DNA of 32,148 bases from a bacterium (GTDB taxonomy: Bacteria > Vulcanimicrobiota > Xenobia > Xenobiales > Xenobiaceae): the NCBI GenBank assembly GCA_030535355.1, contig JAUNIO010000038.1, forward strand, positions 1-32,148, written 5' to 3'. Both the position numbers and the translations under genes were made by a program. Below are positions 31,683 through 32,148 of this stretch, piece by piece. The notes beneath the pieces are model-generated. The model was not told the origin of the DNA, ran no database searches, and was given only the letters and a program-made list of their open reading frames with translations. The stretch's first letter is position 1. Every line of letters begins with the position of its first letter.

Positions 31683-31780
31683 TGTGCTCTCCCTTGTTGG
31701 TAATTTGTTTGATTTAGTCGTTAGACATTATACCTAAAGGTGAGCACTTTGGCTCGTTTTTAATTTACACCATTATATAT

Positions 31781-32122
31781 ACACTATCTCAAACATCTAG
31801 CAGCCGCTCTATTTCTAATCAGTCTAATCAGATCGGAAAAACAAAACCGGCTGTTATTCAGCACGACAGCAGCAAAGCGCAATACCAACAGGCTAATCAG
31901 CCTCAAACAGTTGTTAAGGACAATATTGCCCCTGGCAACGCGCTAGGATTGGTGAGTGATCAACAAGAGCAGCTTGGTTTGACACAACAGACAAAGACAG
32001 AGAATAGTTTAGAAAAAAATAAGCAAACTCTCTTTGAACATTACAACAAACAAGACTGTGAATATGATAGACATAAAGGTATATTAGGCGCTCATTGTTT
32101 TTTGCAAGCCCTTTTTGCATAA
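31781..32122 (+). pseudogene. Gln/Asn/Ser-rich phage-protein fragment to the right of the IS
   Basis: A 113-codon frame with no start, beginning at the right edge of the IS: TLSQTSSSRSISNQSNQIG, KTKPAVIQHDSSKAQYQQAN, ending GILGAHCFLQALFA. The composition (Gln, Asn, Ser, Thr, Lys) resembles the spacer of the MuF-type protein at 26313-27191. It could be the linker of the MuF gene whose core lies at 30044-30268. The last residues look frameshifted. The assignment is from composition and position only. Confidence 0.45.
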
Positions 32123-32148
32123 AATTGCAAAATATTTTTGCACAAAGT

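Larger units (their letters stand above)
30283..31772 (-). mobile_element. IS256-family insertion sequence, complete
   Basis: The element is about 1490 bp and contains one transposase gene. The ends are inverted: TGGTGTAAATT (30283-30293) matches the complement of 31762-31772, and CCTTTAGGT (30304-30312) matches the complement of 31732-31740. The flanking bases differ (TCCTAAATG left, TTATATATA right), so no 8-9 bp target duplication is visible. The noncoding end at 30313-30420 holds several hairpins. The MuF fragment lies on the left and a Gln-rich frame on the right, so the element may have split or joined phage-gene fragments. Confidence 0.85.

Overview
This window reads as an accessory, heavily rearranged region of a bacterial chromosome. 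The best guess at a source is a host-associated anaerobic Firmicute, possibly a Negativicute or Clostridia-type gut organism. That guess rests on the protein families (BspA-type LRR_5 repeats, Rpn/PD-(D/E)XK 'transposase-like' nucleases, a SLOG/DUF1273 protein, a TfoX N-domain protein) and on Shine-Dalgarno sites of the AGGAGG kind. No taxonomic marker gene is present, so the assignment is tentative.

Layout. (1) 1-3801: the end of a type I restriction-modification locus, with the C-terminal part of HsdS, a complete HsdR, and a detached C-terminal piece of an Rpn-type nuclease directly after HsdR. (2) 3935-24500: a large minus-strand family of leaderless BspA-like leucine-rich repeat (LRR_5) genes. 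It includes long apparently intact copies (8063-9430, 17216-19000, 20564-22438), one copy split by an in-frame stop (3935-6448), one interrupted by a piece of an Rpn gene (15077-16682), and frameshifted or truncated copies (12262-13408, 13551-14083, 22487-22714, 23112-24497). Between them sit a SLOG protein, a DJ-1/PfpI protein, a TfoX N-domain protein, small unknown genes, an FtsK-gamma-like winged-helix remnant and one full-length Rpn nuclease (19382-20446). (3) 24501-32148: mobile debris. It holds an IS66 TnpB fragment, two copies of a Mu gpG-like virion morphogenesis gene, a MuF-type tail with a probable nuclease-toxin C-terminus, a phage adenine methyltransferase, a PDDEXK_2-type nuclease, a MuF-domain fragment and a complete IS256-family element.

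How it may work together. The LRR proteins are built from ~23-residue repeats punctuated by a recurring cap (consensus PWxENGLTYWxxxxIGAD followed by AxIxxGT). This cap is the same module that opens each protein. The recurrence, an 87-bp perfect internal duplication, hybrid junctions and many broken copies point to continual recombination within the family. Rpn-type nucleases, known in E. coli to promote RecA-independent recombination, occur here as one whole gene and two fragments, and one fragment lies inside an LRR gene. A nuclease-assisted, LRR-diversifying locus is the most interesting hypothesis for the window, but it is an inference. The right end looks like a decayed Mu-like prophage module carried in more than one partial copy.
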